Counted from the stretch's first letter, positions 1 through 8,600 are shown. The stretch: 9,485 nucleotides of DNA from DAIOFH01 sp036745875 (GCA_036745875.1 DAIOFH010000148.1:1-9485); one strand, 5' to 3'. The notes: generated from the sequence alone by a model not told the origin. A program made the numbers and translations.

Positions 1-341
1 TGAGGTTCACCGCTTTTTTCCGGTTTTCCTATTTCTTCGGCAGATTTATCCGGACGCCCATTCACGCCACAATACGACGCAAAAATTTGCGATTGTCAAC
101 TTTCACCGGAAATACACTGATTTTATCGAATTTTTTTATTTTCACTCAAGAAACGAGACCTTTTGTCCGAGCGGCATTTTACGCGGTTTATCGTTTAGGC
201 AAATCGTTTGTAATGCACTCCAAGTTGTGATGCCTGTTTCCGCCGGAAGCGGGGTTCCTTATAACAGGACGCACCTTTCCTCCGCACCTACATAGAAAAG
301 GCGCGATTGAGGTTTGCTCTCAAGCAAGTAGGCCGTCAACC

Positions 342-371
342 TTGTCGCGGCCCGGCACAATCCCCTATAAA
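342..371 (+). promoter_or_regulatory. Candidate sigma70-type promoter for the EF-hand-loop gene
   Basis: TTGTCG at 342-347 and TATAAA at 366-371 are separated by 18 bases. They match the -35 and -10 consensus at 4 of 6 and 5 of 6 positions. Transcription would begin near 378, giving a leader of about 110 bases before the ATG at 491. This is consensus matching by eye; the promoter rules of this organism are unknown. Confidence 0.33.
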
Positions 372-477
372 AGGCGGGATAAGGGGGATATTGCATCTTG
401 CGCCGCTTTGGTCATTGTTACTTGCCCGGGCTGTAGTGCATGGGTATTCGGGCAGGATAGTTTTATTGTTCCTTTGT

Positions 478-483
478 AGGAGG
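478..483 (+). promoter_or_regulatory. Ribosome binding site deciding the start at 491
   Basis: A perfect AGGAGG sits seven bases before the ATG at 491. An in-frame TTG at 485 lies only one base after it and cannot use it, so the ATG is chosen as the start. Confidence 0.8.
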
Positions 484-490
484 ATTGACC

Positions 491-1810
491 ATGATCAATT
501 CCACCAGCGCCACCAGTGTCGCCGCAGCCGCTGCGAAAAATGGGAAAACCAGTTCCGCTCCTGATGATATCGGCCTTTTCGCCCAAGAGCTGAAGAGCCG
601 GTTCTCGGATTTGAAAACCCGGGCGGATAAAATCCAGGCATCCCTTTCGACGTTGAAGGACTTTTTTCCGAAAGCCAATTTCACCGTCGCCGACGAGACC
701 GAATCCGGAAGCAAGAATTACGACAGGGTTACCTCGGACAACGAAGTGAAGATCAGCGCCAACGTCCTCGAAAACATGACGGCGGACACGACCCTCGCCA
801 CCCAGATCCAGCAAATGATGGAAGGCTTCCTTGGCGGCGGCTGGGATAAAAACCTTATCGGTTCCAAGGAATTCGAAGGCCAGGTCTGGAAATCCCTGAA
901 CGTCCAGGTGGATTATGTCGGCTATTACGAATCCTACCAGACCGAAGACGGCGCAACCACCGTCGCCATCTCCAACCTGCGGATGGAGTTTGATTATCGC
1001 GTCTCGAAGAACCTCGAATCGCTCCTCAGCAGCGCCAGCAGCAGGAGCCAGCAAAGTTCGGGAAACTCCTCGTCCGCCTTGCAGGGCTGGAATTTCGAAG
1101 AGCTCGCGAACAGCTTCGGTTCCTCCTCCTGGCAGTTCTCCGGGTTTTTCTCCATGAGTGCGACCTCGATGTTCGGTTCCTCGTCGGGGAACGACCTGAT
1201 CTCCTCCGGCATCCAAACCTCCAAAACCATTACGGCAATCCTGGAAATACAGATGCAGATGGAAATTCAGATGAACCCGACGGCCGGATTGTTCGGCCTG
1301 TTCGGGCTGGTCGACCCGCTGGTCCTGGACCTGGGCGGTGAAGGCTTCAACATCTCTGCGGCGGAGGACGGAGTATACTTCGACATGTACGGCAACGGGG
1401 ACAAAGTGAAGACCGGCTTTATCCAGGGGAACGACGCGCTTCTCTACCTTGATAAAAACGGCAACGGCCTCGCCGACGACATCAATGAACTGTTCGGCGA
1501 CACCGATGGCTATGCGAACGGTTTCGAAAAGCTCCGCGCCCTCGACTCCAACGGCGACGGCGTGATCGATGAGAACGACGACGCCTACGCCGACCTCAGG
1601 GTCTGGCGCGACTTCAATGGCGACGGCGTCAACCAGATGAACGAATCGATGAGTCTGAAAGAAGCGGGCGTCACCTCGATCGACCTGAACTACCTCTTGG
1701 GCCAGCGTAACGACGGAAAGGGCAATATCATCGCGGAAACTTCGGCGTTCACCCGCGCGGACGGCAGCACGGGCGCAATCGCCGACGTCCTCTTCAGGCA
1801 CCTGATGTAA
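491..1810 (+). CDS. Acidic EF-hand-loop (calcium-binding-type) protein, probably extracellular
   Basis: The product has 439 residues, no cysteine-rich region and no recognisable signal peptide. The N-terminal 180 residues are mixed helix/strand sequence that I do not recognise. Residues 180-245 form a Ser/Gly/Gln-rich low-complexity linker. A short hydrophobic stretch at 266-281 leads into the C-terminal domain, which starts with DPLVLDLGGEG (275-285). This domain has loops DKNGNGLADD (321-330), DSNGDGVIDENDD (352-364) and DFNGDGV (374-380), plus the hallmark GFEKLRALD and LRVWRD segments. This domain is common at the C terminus of large secreted calcium-binding proteins of the RTX/FrpC type; the Asp/Asn loops are expected to bind calcium. 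The nonapeptide RTX repeats themselves are absent. The gene stands alone between a candidate promoter and a terminator hairpin. Function beyond probable calcium binding is unknown; leaderless secretion is only an inference. Confidence 0.85.
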   Translation: MINSTSATSVAAAAAKNGKTSSAPDDIGLFAQELKSRFSDLKTRADKIQASLSTLKDFFPKANFTVADETESGSKNYDRVTSDNEVKISANVLENMTADTTLATQIQQMMEGFLGGGWDKNLIGSKEFEGQVWKSLNVQVDYVGYYESYQTEDGATTVAISNLRMEFDYRVSKNLESLLSSASSRSQQSSGNSSSALQGWNFEELANSFGSSSWQFSGFFSMSATSMFGSSSGNDLISSGIQTSKTITAILEIQMQMEIQMNPTAGLFGLFGLVDPLVLDLGGEGFNISAAEDGVYFDMYGNGDKVKTGFIQGNDALLYLDKNGNGLADDINELFGDTDGYANGFEKLRALDSNGDGVIDENDDAYADLRVWRDFNGDGVNQMNESMSLKEAGVTSIDLNYLLGQRNDGKGNIIAETSAFTRADGSTGAIADVLFRHLM

Positions 1811-1843
1811 TAATGACGTGCGGTATTTCAAATGATGGCATAA

Positions 1844-1881
1844 CGGGGAGAGTCGGCTACGGCTCTCCCCGCAGCCGTTTT
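1844..1881 (+). terminator. Hairpin between converging genes, possible shared terminator
   Basis: CGGGGAGAG at 1844-1852 pairs perfectly with CTCTCCCCG at 1863-1871. The stem is extended inward by a T-G wobble and two more pairs, closing a 4-base GCTA loop. Only a short T-run (1878-1881) follows on the plus strand, six bases after the stem, so the U-tract is weak. It lies 33 bases after the stop of the EF-hand-loop gene and 13 bases beyond the end of the second CHR gene on the other strand, so it may end transcription from both sides. Confidence 0.65.
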
Positions 1882-1884
1882 CGT

Positions 1885-2415
1885 TCAAGCGTAGAGAAGC
1901 CAACCTATCACTCCCGACGCCACGATGAGGATGATCGGATGTATTTTCGTCTTCAGGACAAGGACAAACACGGCAAGAAAAATGACGGCGCTTTTCCGAT
2001 CGACGAAATTACTCCTGTCGAGCAGGGATAACGCGGCAGCCAGAACAAACCCGATCACCGTCGGCCGCAGGAGGGACACTATCGTCTTGATGTAGGCGTT
2101 GTCCCGCATGGCGGAAAGGGACCTGGACGCTGCCAGGACAAGCACGAACGGGGCCAGGCACACCATCACCGAGGCAATAGTCGAACCGAGTATCCCGCCC
2201 GAGGTCAAGCCCACATAGGTTGCGGAATTGATGGTTATGGTGCCGGGGGTTACCTGTGAAATGGCGACCATGTCGGAAAATTCGCCGAGAGTCGCCCAGC
2301 CATGGATATCCACCATCTCATGCCTGATCAAAGGCAATATTGCGTAACCGCCGCCAAAGCCAAACAAGCCGATCTTGAAAAACGACCACGCCAGGGAACC
2401 ATAGAGATTATCCAC
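1885..2415 (-). CDS. chrA: Chromate transporter (CHR) family protein, second half of a pair
   Basis: The product is a membrane protein of 176 residues with a single CHR domain, about half the length of full ChrA proteins. The signature GLFGFGGGYAILPLI (16-30) is followed by a charged RHEMV, a tryptophan at 40, and the motif AISQVTPGTITINSATYVG (51-69). Most of the remainder is hydrophobic, consistent with several membrane spans. Single-domain CHR proteins are usually encoded as adjacent pairs that work together, and the partner is immediately upstream. Characterised family members export chromate or transport related oxyanions, but the substrate here is not proven. The GTG start is preferred because AGGAGG lies nine bases before it; longer frames reading from upstream ATGs have no such site and non-CHR sequence. 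The gene overlaps the previous one by 8 bases, suggesting translational coupling. Confidence 0.9.
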   Translation of the reverse strand: MDNLYGSLAWSFFKIGLFGFGGGYAILPLIRHEMVDIHGWATLGEFSDMVAISQVTPGTITINSATYVGLTSGGILGSTIASVMVCLAPFVLVLAASRSLSAMRDNAYIKTIVSLLRPTVIGFVLAAALSLLDRSNFVDRKSAVIFLAVFVLVLKTKIHPIILIVASGVIGWLLYA

Positions 2416-2983
2416 GATTTTGGTCCTCCTCGGAATCCGCCAGCGGCATGCGCTTGGCCATGAGCAATCCGGCGACAACCAGCGCCACAACCACCCAGGC
2501 AGGCGAAACGCCACCGAGCCACACTACCAAAGCCGCAGCCAACCCCAAGATGATTTTCCACCAGTTCAATTTCGCCTTCAGTGACAGGCTTATCACTGAC
2601 GATGCGATAAGCGCCGCCACGGCCGGCCTGACTCCGGTGAAAACCGCGATAACATTCGGATCGTCCTTGATCCCCGTAAAAAACGAGGCGACAATGATCA
2701 TGACGATAAAGGACGGCAGCGCCACCCCCAGGAGCGCCACCAGCGCACCGAAAAAGCCCCTGATCCGGTGAGCGGAAAAAACCGCCGTGTTGATGGCCAT
2801 CGCTCCGGGGATGGATTGGGCCACCGCCAGGCAATCGAGGAATTCCTCGGAGTCGAGCCATTGACGACGGGAGACGACCTCCCGCTCGATAAGCGGGATC
2901 ATGGCATATCCGCTTCCGATGGTGAAAAGGCCCATTTTGAAAAATGAGGTGAAAATAGCGGCATAGCTGGCAGGTGCTGTCAT
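2408..2983 (-). CDS. chrA: Chromate transporter (CHR) family protein, first half of a pair
   Basis: The product has 191 residues and one CHR domain. The conserved beginning is FFKMGLFTIGSGYAMIPLIE (14-33), followed by W42, the AQSIPGAMAINTAVF segment (55-69) and GALVALLGVALPSF (79-92). Several hydrophobic spans follow, and the tail is charged and soluble. It differs from its neighbour at the GGG position of the signature (GSG here, GGG there), so the two are distinct halves and not a recent duplication. In the family, such halves are thought to insert in opposite orientations and form one transporter. The ATG at 2983 is chosen because it overlaps the cyclase stop as ATGA and is followed by typical CHR sequence; an upstream in-frame ATG would add ten residues encoded inside the cyclase gene. 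Substrate is inferred from the family only. Confidence 0.9.
   Translation of the reverse strand: MTAPASYAAIFTSFFKMGLFTIGSGYAMIPLIEREVVSRRQWLDSEEFLDCLAVAQSIPGAMAINTAVFSAHRIRGFFGALVALLGVALPSFIVMIIVASFFTGIKDDPNVIAVFTGVRPAVAALIASSVISLSLKAKLNWWKIILGLAAALVVWLGGVSPAWVVVALVVAGLLMAKRMPLADSEEDQNRG
2425..2430 (-). promoter_or_regulatory. Ribosome binding site for the second CHR gene
   Basis: Read on the minus strand this is AGGAGG, nine bases before the GTG at 2415. It lies within the end of the first CHR gene and supports the GTG start over upstream in-frame ATGs. Confidence 0.7.
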
Positions 2984-5469
2984 TTGCGGGTCACCGTAAA
3001 AACCCCGTCCCACGATGGCGAAGGAGGCAGGGCAAGATAGATTGCAAGACGGTCGAGGTACATGTCGTACAGCGGACGCGGGCTGATAAAGACAAGCTCA
3101 TTAAGCAGCGCTTCCGCGGACTGGAAGTCGCGTTCCTGATAGAGTTGGAAAACCCTTTCGAACGCGGCCACTTCCTCGTACCTCTCTTCGTCCTGGATCC
3201 CCTCCCCGAGCAACTCATAGATGACGATCGGCTCCGTCCTGCCGCTGACCCGCACCTTGTCGACGACGCAAGTCAGGAAGGTGTTGCCGAGTTCGGCCCT
3301 GGTCGACTGGCTGATGATGATGTTGGACGAGTACAGCTTGTTAAGTCCTTCGAGGCGGCTGGCTATATTGACGCTGTCACCCATGACGGTGTAATTCTTG
3401 CGTTGTTCGGAACCCATGTATCCGGCAAACATCGGCCCGGTATTGATGCCGCAGCCGATAGCCAGTTCGGGAAGTCCCCTGGATGACCATTCCTTTTGCA
3501 GTTCGAAGAGTTTGGCCTGCATGGACAACGCGCTCCGGGCGGCGTTTCTGGCATGGTCCGGATCGTCGGTGGGCGCGTTCCAGAACGCCATAAGCGCGTC
3601 GCCCATAAACTTGTCGACAGTGCCCAAGTTGTGCATGACGATGTCGGACATGGGGGTGAGGTATTCATTGAGGAACCGCGCCAGATCGGTTGCCGTCATT
3701 TTCTCCGATATCGCCGTAAAGCCGCGGATGTCCGAGAACAAAACCGTCATGTTGCGCTGCTCCCCCTGAAGGGCGGACATGCGGTCGGGGTGCGTTTCAA
3801 GATAACTGAGGATGGTGGGGCTCACCGACAGCGAGAACGCGCGGCGGATGAAGCGCCTGTCGCGACCCAACATTAAATGGTTCGATATGAACTGCACAAC
3901 AAGAACGAGAATCGTGGACAGCATGGGAAAGGTCATGCCGACGACGACGCCCCGCCGGTAAAAGAGGAAGTAGTTGCCGACGGTCAACAATAACAACACG
4001 GCGACGCACACGATGAGGCCGGTATAGTATCCGCCATATACCAGCACTATCGTCACCGCGATCCCCGCCACCAGGATGAGGATTTGCTGCCACAGGTAAT
4101 CGTTCCTGAAGCTGTAGTGCATAAAATCGCGGTTAAGCATACTGGAAAGCATGTTGGCGTGGATATAGACTCCCGGCGTCGAATCCCCGGAAAGAAGCGA
4201 GGCCCGGATGTTCCCCACTCCGGCGGCGGTGATGTCCATAAGGACGTATTTGTCGTCGAACTCGCCGTCATGCATGCCGGCCAGCACCTCCCAGGCGGGA
4301 TAGACTTCATAGCTGCAGGTGCTCCGGCTGGTACTGGCGAAAAGGTCGCCGAATTCGTCGACAGGAATGTGGAGCATCTTCTTGCCGGTAGTGGAATCAA
4401 CCAGGGCAACCGCCTCGATCAGGTTGTGTTCGCGCGCGTCCCGCGCCGCCACCAGGTCGTGGAAAGTGACGATCCTGTCCTGCAGTTCGATAACGTATTT
4501 GTCGCAGCCAAGGCCTATGCGGGCCATCTCCAGCGGCAAGGACGGGCAAAGGATGCCTTCGCGCCCCGCCGCCTTGTCGGTCGGGTCCGGGATATAGCGG
4601 ATAAACAACGGTACCGACCGGACGGTTCCCGCCGCGTTCGGGAACAAGTTCATAAAACCTTCCCCGAGCGGCCCCTTTCCGGACGAACGCAATTTTTCCA
4701 GAGAAAGGAAGACATCGCCCGCCTGACGCAGAGCCGGGTCGTCCAATGTCGCCGTTGTCCCGTCCGGGAACAACGCCTCGACGGTGAAGGGATGCTTGAT
4801 TTCTTCACTCGACCCGTCGATCTCCGGATCGTTGTAGAAAAAGACGGCCATGACCGAATTGAGCTGCGACATGATTCTGCCGAGGTATAGGTCGTTATCC
4901 AGCTGTTCGGGGTCGATTTCCTTGTAAGGCTCCGGGATTTTGCCGTAAATATCGGCGAAGGATTCCATGTAGCGTTCGAGGGAGGTACGGTCCGGTTCGC
5001 GCATCAGGAGGTCGATGCCGACGACCTTGGCGGACGAGACCTTGTCCAGGATAGCCGAAAAATCCCGGCGCGACCACGGCCATGAAGCAACCTTCCGAAG
5101 GCTCGCGTCGTCGATGGCGACGACGGCGATCTTCTTCTCGCCGCCGGCGTCGGTCCTGGTCATGGCGGCGTTGTCGGCCCTGGTCATGGAATTGATGGAG
5201 AAGTTGTCGAAGGCGTTCACCGATTCCGCAAGGAAGGAAAAGAAACGGTCAAAGCTGCTGCCGGGCCGCCCGTCCATGACCAACCCGTCTTCTACCGAGC
5301 TATGGTCGAAGCGCTCCAGGGTCAGGATGGGCTGGGTTTTGAAAAAGGTATAGTGATTGATGACCACGGCGATGATGGTGACGACAAACCCAGTGGCGAG
5401 GGGGCGCATTTTCCTGCGCACGGTGGTGTTCTGGATAGTGCTGCGTAGCGATTGGTCTGTCGAATTCAT
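2980..5469 (-). CDS. CHASE2-domain membrane adenylate cyclase, class III (IIIb-like)
   Basis: The 829-residue protein converts ATP to cAMP at the inner membrane. A first membrane segment lies near 25-38. An extracytoplasmic CHASE2 sensor domain spans about 70-450 (IAVVAIDDASL at 114-124, WPWSRRDF at 130-137). Three more membrane segments lie at about 460-528, and the catalytic domain at about 570-755. Visible catalytic residues are metal-binding D580 (FSDIRGFT) and D624 (MGDALMAFWN), substrate-selecting K620, and transition-state N701 and R705 (DSVNIASRLE). The usual adenine-selecting Asp is Thr694 (YTVMGDSVN), as in class IIIb enzymes, some of which respond to bicarbonate. Residues 765-815 are a TPR-like helical tail common in such cyclases. 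The ATG at 5469 is chosen because a membrane segment follows shortly and a GAAGG lies 13 bases upstream; in-frame ATGs up to 5571 would extend it by up to 34 residues but lack a good ribosome site. The gene leads the operon with the CHR pair. Confidence 0.92.
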   Translation of the reverse strand: MNSTDQSLRSTIQNTTVRRKMRPLATGFVVTIIAVVINHYTFFKTQPILTLERFDHSSVEDGLVMDGRPGSSFDRFFSFLAESVNAFDNFSINSMTRADNAAMTRTDAGGEKKIAVVAIDDASLRKVASWPWSRRDFSAILDKVSSAKVVGIDLLMREPDRTSLERYMESFADIYGKIPEPYKEIDPEQLDNDLYLGRIMSQLNSVMAVFFYNDPEIDGSSEEIKHPFTVEALFPDGTTATLDDPALRQAGDVFLSLEKLRSSGKGPLGEGFMNLFPNAAGTVRSVPLFIRYIPDPTDKAAGREGILCPSLPLEMARIGLGCDKYVIELQDRIVTFHDLVAARDAREHNLIEAVALVDSTTGKKMLHIPVDEFGDLFASTSRSTCSYEVYPAWEVLAGMHDGEFDDKYVLMDITAAGVGNIRASLLSGDSTPGVYIHANMLSSMLNRDFMHYSFRNDYLWQQILILVAGIAVTIVLVYGGYYTGLIVCVAVLLLLTVGNYFLFYRRGVVVGMTFPMLSTILVLVVQFISNHLMLGRDRRFIRRAFSLSVSPTILSYLETHPDRMSALQGEQRNMTVLFSDIRGFTAISEKMTATDLARFLNEYLTPMSDIVMHNLGTVDKFMGDALMAFWNAPTDDPDHARNAARSALSMQAKLFELQKEWSSRGLPELAIGCGINTGPMFAGYMGSEQRKNYTVMGDSVNIASRLEGLNKLYSSNIIISQSTRAELGNTFLTCVVDKVRVSGRTEPIVIYELLGEGIQDEERYEEVAAFERVFQLYQERDFQSAEALLNELVFISPRPLYDMYLDRLAIYLALPPSPSWDGVFTVTRK

Positions 5470-5505
5470 TGTGTCGTCGTTGCCTTCAGGTCGTGATAAA
5501 ATAAG

Positions 5506-5515
5506 TTGCATGCAA
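5506..5515. repeat. Perfect palindrome TTGCATGCAA upstream of the cyclase
   Basis: This ten-base perfect palindrome lies 36 bases before the cyclase start, just past the candidate -10 element. Further TTGCA copies occur at 5556-5560 and 5566-5570 in the same short intergenic stretch. The placement would suit an operator, but no known regulator site is matched. Confidence 0.35.
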
Positions 5516-5519
5516 TTGC

Positions 5520-5549
5520 TTAATAAGCTCATATTTTCGCGCATAGCAA
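5520..5549 (-). promoter_or_regulatory. Weak promoter candidate for the cyclase-CHR operon
   Basis: On the minus strand TTGCTA (5549-5544) and TATTAA (5525-5520) are 18 bases apart, each matching its consensus at 4 of 6 positions. A promoter is expected here because the preceding gene ends in a terminator at 5575-5608, but this exact placement is uncertain. Confidence 0.25.
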
Positions 5550-5574
5550 TGAATATTGCAAGACATTGCATGAT

Positions 5575-5608
5575 AAAAAACCGGAGGAGACCAGTCGGCC
5601 TCCTCCGG
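5575..5608 (-). terminator. Rho-independent terminator of yajC-secDF
   Basis: CCGGAGGAG (5581-5589) pairs with CTCCTCCGG (5600-5608). After one A-C mismatch, two further pairs close an AGTC loop. On the minus strand the hairpin is followed directly by six T residues (5580-5575). It lies 30 bases after the secDF stop, exactly where its transcript should end, and it separates secDF from the cyclase operon. Confidence 0.9.
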
Positions 5609-5638
5609 AGAGATTGACGAGGTAATGGAACCGTCCGC

Positions 5639-8600
5639 CTATTTGGCAGGAGTGGTTTTCTTGGTGCTTGCGCCCGTTTTGCGGTTCAGGGCGACGGAGG
5701 CCTTCTTCTCCAGTGCCACCTTCTGCCTGCGGCGCTTGTAGTTGGCAAACTCCACGAGGATCGGGCTGGCGATGAAGATCGAGGAGTAGGTGCCGACGAC
5801 GACACCGACAAGGAGCACGTAGGAGAAGCCCCGTAGCACGTCGCCGCCGAAGATCAACAGCGCGATGATCACGAGGAGCGTGGTCAAACTGGTGATGAGG
5901 GTACGGCTCAATGTTTGATTGATGGCCGCATTGATCGTCTCTTCACTGGGGTGTTCGGCATCGCCGATGTGTTCGCGGATACGGTCGAGAACGACGATGG
6001 TATCGTTCAGCGAGTAACCCATGACGGTGAGGATCGCCGCCATGATCGTCAGGTCGATCTGGCCGTTCAGGATGCCGAGCTGGTCGGCAAGGGCGAGTGC
6101 GCCGATGACGAACAGGGTATCGTGAATCAGGCTGACGATGGTGCCGACGCCGAAGCCGATGCGAAATTGGAAACGCAGCCAGATGTAGACGAAGATGATG
6201 ATGCAGGAGAAGACGATGGCCATGACGGCGTCAGTCTCCATCGCCTTGGCGACAGTCGCGCCGACTGAGGTGAAGCGCGGGAAGGGATCGGTGAAGTCGA
6301 TCGCCTTGTTGCGGCGGAGTTCCTGCAGCGCTTCCCTGACGACGCCCTGCATGGCTGCGTCGTCGCGGATCGAACCGGACGGGTTGAACTGAGGCACAGA
6401 GAGAACGATTGATAGTTCGCTGACCGGAGTATCGGCGTCCGCGAGGGGATTCGTGATGGAACCGTCTTCCACCACCGGCGTCGAACCGGCGGGTCCGACG
6501 AACAGCGGCGTGACGTCCGGTTGGATGCGGAGCAGTTCGGACATTTCTGCCGGGGTTTTCGGGTTGATGACGGACAACCTCACGTCATAGGCCTTGGCGT
6601 TTTCCAGTTCAACCGCTTCCGTGGCGCCGACGACGGTATAGCCGTCCGGCACAAGGTTGAAGGCGGTTCTGAGGGATTTGCGGAAATCGTCGGCGGTGTA
6701 TTTTACATTGCCGGACTTTCTCGCTTCCTCAAGGGCGTCGGCGTCGAGTTCGACTAACTTGGTCCTGACGACGAACTCGGAGTAACGCCCCTGCGCATCC
6801 GCCGGGCCGTAGGACTGGAGGGTATCCCTGGCGTCCGGGAAGTCGACCAATTTTTCGCCGGCGAGTTCACGTGCTTCCGCGATGGTGAGCGGGGCGGCCG
6901 GGGTGACGTTGGCGAGAACGCCGCCGGTGAAGTCCTGGCCGAGGTTCCTGTCGCCGCGCGAGACGAAAAGCACCATCAAGGCAATGATAACGACGGCGGA
7001 GACGACGAAAGCCTTCTTGCGCATGCCGACGAAGTTGATGTTCGCGCCTTCGAAGAAGCGGTTCATCTTGAGGTCGGTGACCCATTTCTTTTCGACCAGG
7101 AAGTCGATGACCCAGCGGGTGACGACGATGGAGCAGAACATGCTGGCCAATAGGCCGAAGATAAGGGTGAGAGCAAAGCCCTTGACCTGCTCCGTGCCGA
7201 ACTGGTGCAGGACAAGCGCGGTGAGGATGGTGGTGAGGTTAGAGTCGACAATCGTGGTGAAAGCGCGCTCGTAGCCAAGCGAGATGGATCTGGCGAGCGG
7301 GTTGCCGCGTTCTCTTTCCTCACGGATGCGTTCGAAGATAAGGACGTTGGCGTCGACGGCCATACCGATGGTAAGGACAAGGCCGGCGAAGCCGGAGAGG
7401 GTCATGGTAGCGCCGAACATAGCGAGAACGGCGAGAATGATGAGGATGTTCAGGACCAAAACGACGTCCGTCACCAGACCGGCGATAAGGTAGTAGAGCG
7501 CCATGAAGATGATGACCGCGGCCGCGCCGATGATCATGGCGGTGATGCCGGAGCGGATCGAGTCCTCACCGAGGGTCGCGCCGACGGTGTTGTCGTATTC
7601 CTTCTCGATCTTTACTTTCAAGGAGCCGGACTTCAGTACGACGTCAAGTTGCTGCGCCGAGCGCTGGTCGAAGTTGCCGGTGATTTCGGCACTGCCGCCG
7701 GCGATGCGCGACTGGATGGTCGGGGCGGACTGCAGCTGGCCGTCGAGGACGATGGCCAGCTGGCGGCCCAGGTTCCTTGCGGTGACGCGCTCGAATTCCG
7801 TCGCGCCGATGGAATCGAAGGCGAGAAGGACGCGCCAGGCGGCGCGGGCGGGATCGGGTTCGGCGCGGGCGGAGGCGATCGAGTCGCCGCGCATTTCAAC
7901 GCGCTTCATGACCAGGTGGAACGGGCGGGACGAAATAGAGCCGTCCGGGCGAATCTCATCCTGTTCCTTGAGCCAGTCGAAGAGCATACGACCGTCGGTG
8001 ACGCAAGTGCCGTCTTCCGCGACCATTTCCGGCGGAACCGATTCGAGGGTGTCTTCATGAATATTGTATTTTTCTGCTGTCAGGTTCATCTGGCGGATGC
8101 GGGACACCAGGCGACCGAACAATTCGTCATTTTCCGATACGACCAGGCGGAATTCCAGTTCACCTTGGCGCTGGATGACGGCGAGGGCGTCTTCGGCCTG
8201 GCTCTGGTCCATGCCGGGCAGCTGGACGAGGATCTTGTCGCGGCCTTGCAGGGTTACGGGAATTTCGGCGAGACCGGAGTTGTTGAGACGGCGGCGGACC
8301 ACGTCGACGGCGTTGGTCAAATCCTGGTCGATCTGGTGCTGTTCGTCGGCGAGCCTCGCCCTCTGATTGGAGATGCGTTCCTCGACATCGGCGACGGCAT
8401 CGAGATTTCCTGCGGCGCGCGACTCATCGAGCTGGCGCTGAAGACTGTCGATTTCAGTCTGGATGCGACCAACGCGGGCGGGGTCTAGACGCAGGGCGAG
8501 GCGGATTTCGGTGCCGCCCTGGAGATCGAGGCCGAGATTGAAAGGAAGCCGTTCCGACCAGCGCCTCGGATCGGAGTAGACTTCGTTATAGCGTTTGCGG

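Larger units (their letters stand above)
1..490. other. Non-coding upstream region of the EF-hand-loop gene
   Basis: No convincing gene is visible in these 490 bases on either strand. The first 200 or so bases are rich in A/T runs compared with the coding parts of the window. The window opens with TGA, which might be the stop of a gene ending just outside, but this cannot be tested here. Positions 423-428 (TGCCCG) and 449-454 (CGGGCA) form a 6-bp inverted repeat with a 20-base loop between the candidate promoter and the start codon; it is too short to call functional. A second weak promoter-like pair lies at 237-265 (TTTCCG, 17-base gap, TATAAC). No tRNA, rRNA or riboswitch shape is recognised. 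Confidence 0.6.

Noticed and set aside
307..564. Short plus-strand frame overlapping the start of the EF-hand-loop gene
   Set aside because: It begins with a non-ATG codon without a ribosome site, overlaps the real start out of frame and has an Arg/His-rich composition unlike a real protein.
365..1903. Open frame of 512 codons on the minus strand opposite the EF-hand-loop gene, longer than the gene itself
   Set aside because: The translation resembles no known family, has the Val/Asp/Gly-rich look of antisense to GC-rich codons, and lacks a ribosome binding site. The plus-strand frame has a perfect AGGAGG and recognisable calcium-loop motifs.
2416..2514. N-terminal extension of the second CHR protein to an ATG at 2514
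   Set aside because: The extra 33 residues are Trp/Arg/Ser-rich and lie in the out-of-frame coding sequence of the first CHR gene. The GTG at 2415 has AGGAGG at good spacing and starts right at the conserved domain.
4084..4890. Open frame of 268 codons on the plus strand opposite the cyclase
   Set aside because: It is antisense to the CHASE2 region and has no recognisable protein features or ribosome site.
7205..8488. Open frame of 427 codons on the plus strand within secDF
   Set aside because: It lies wholly antisense to strongly conserved SecD motifs, and its Asp/Gly/Val-rich product matches nothing recognisable.
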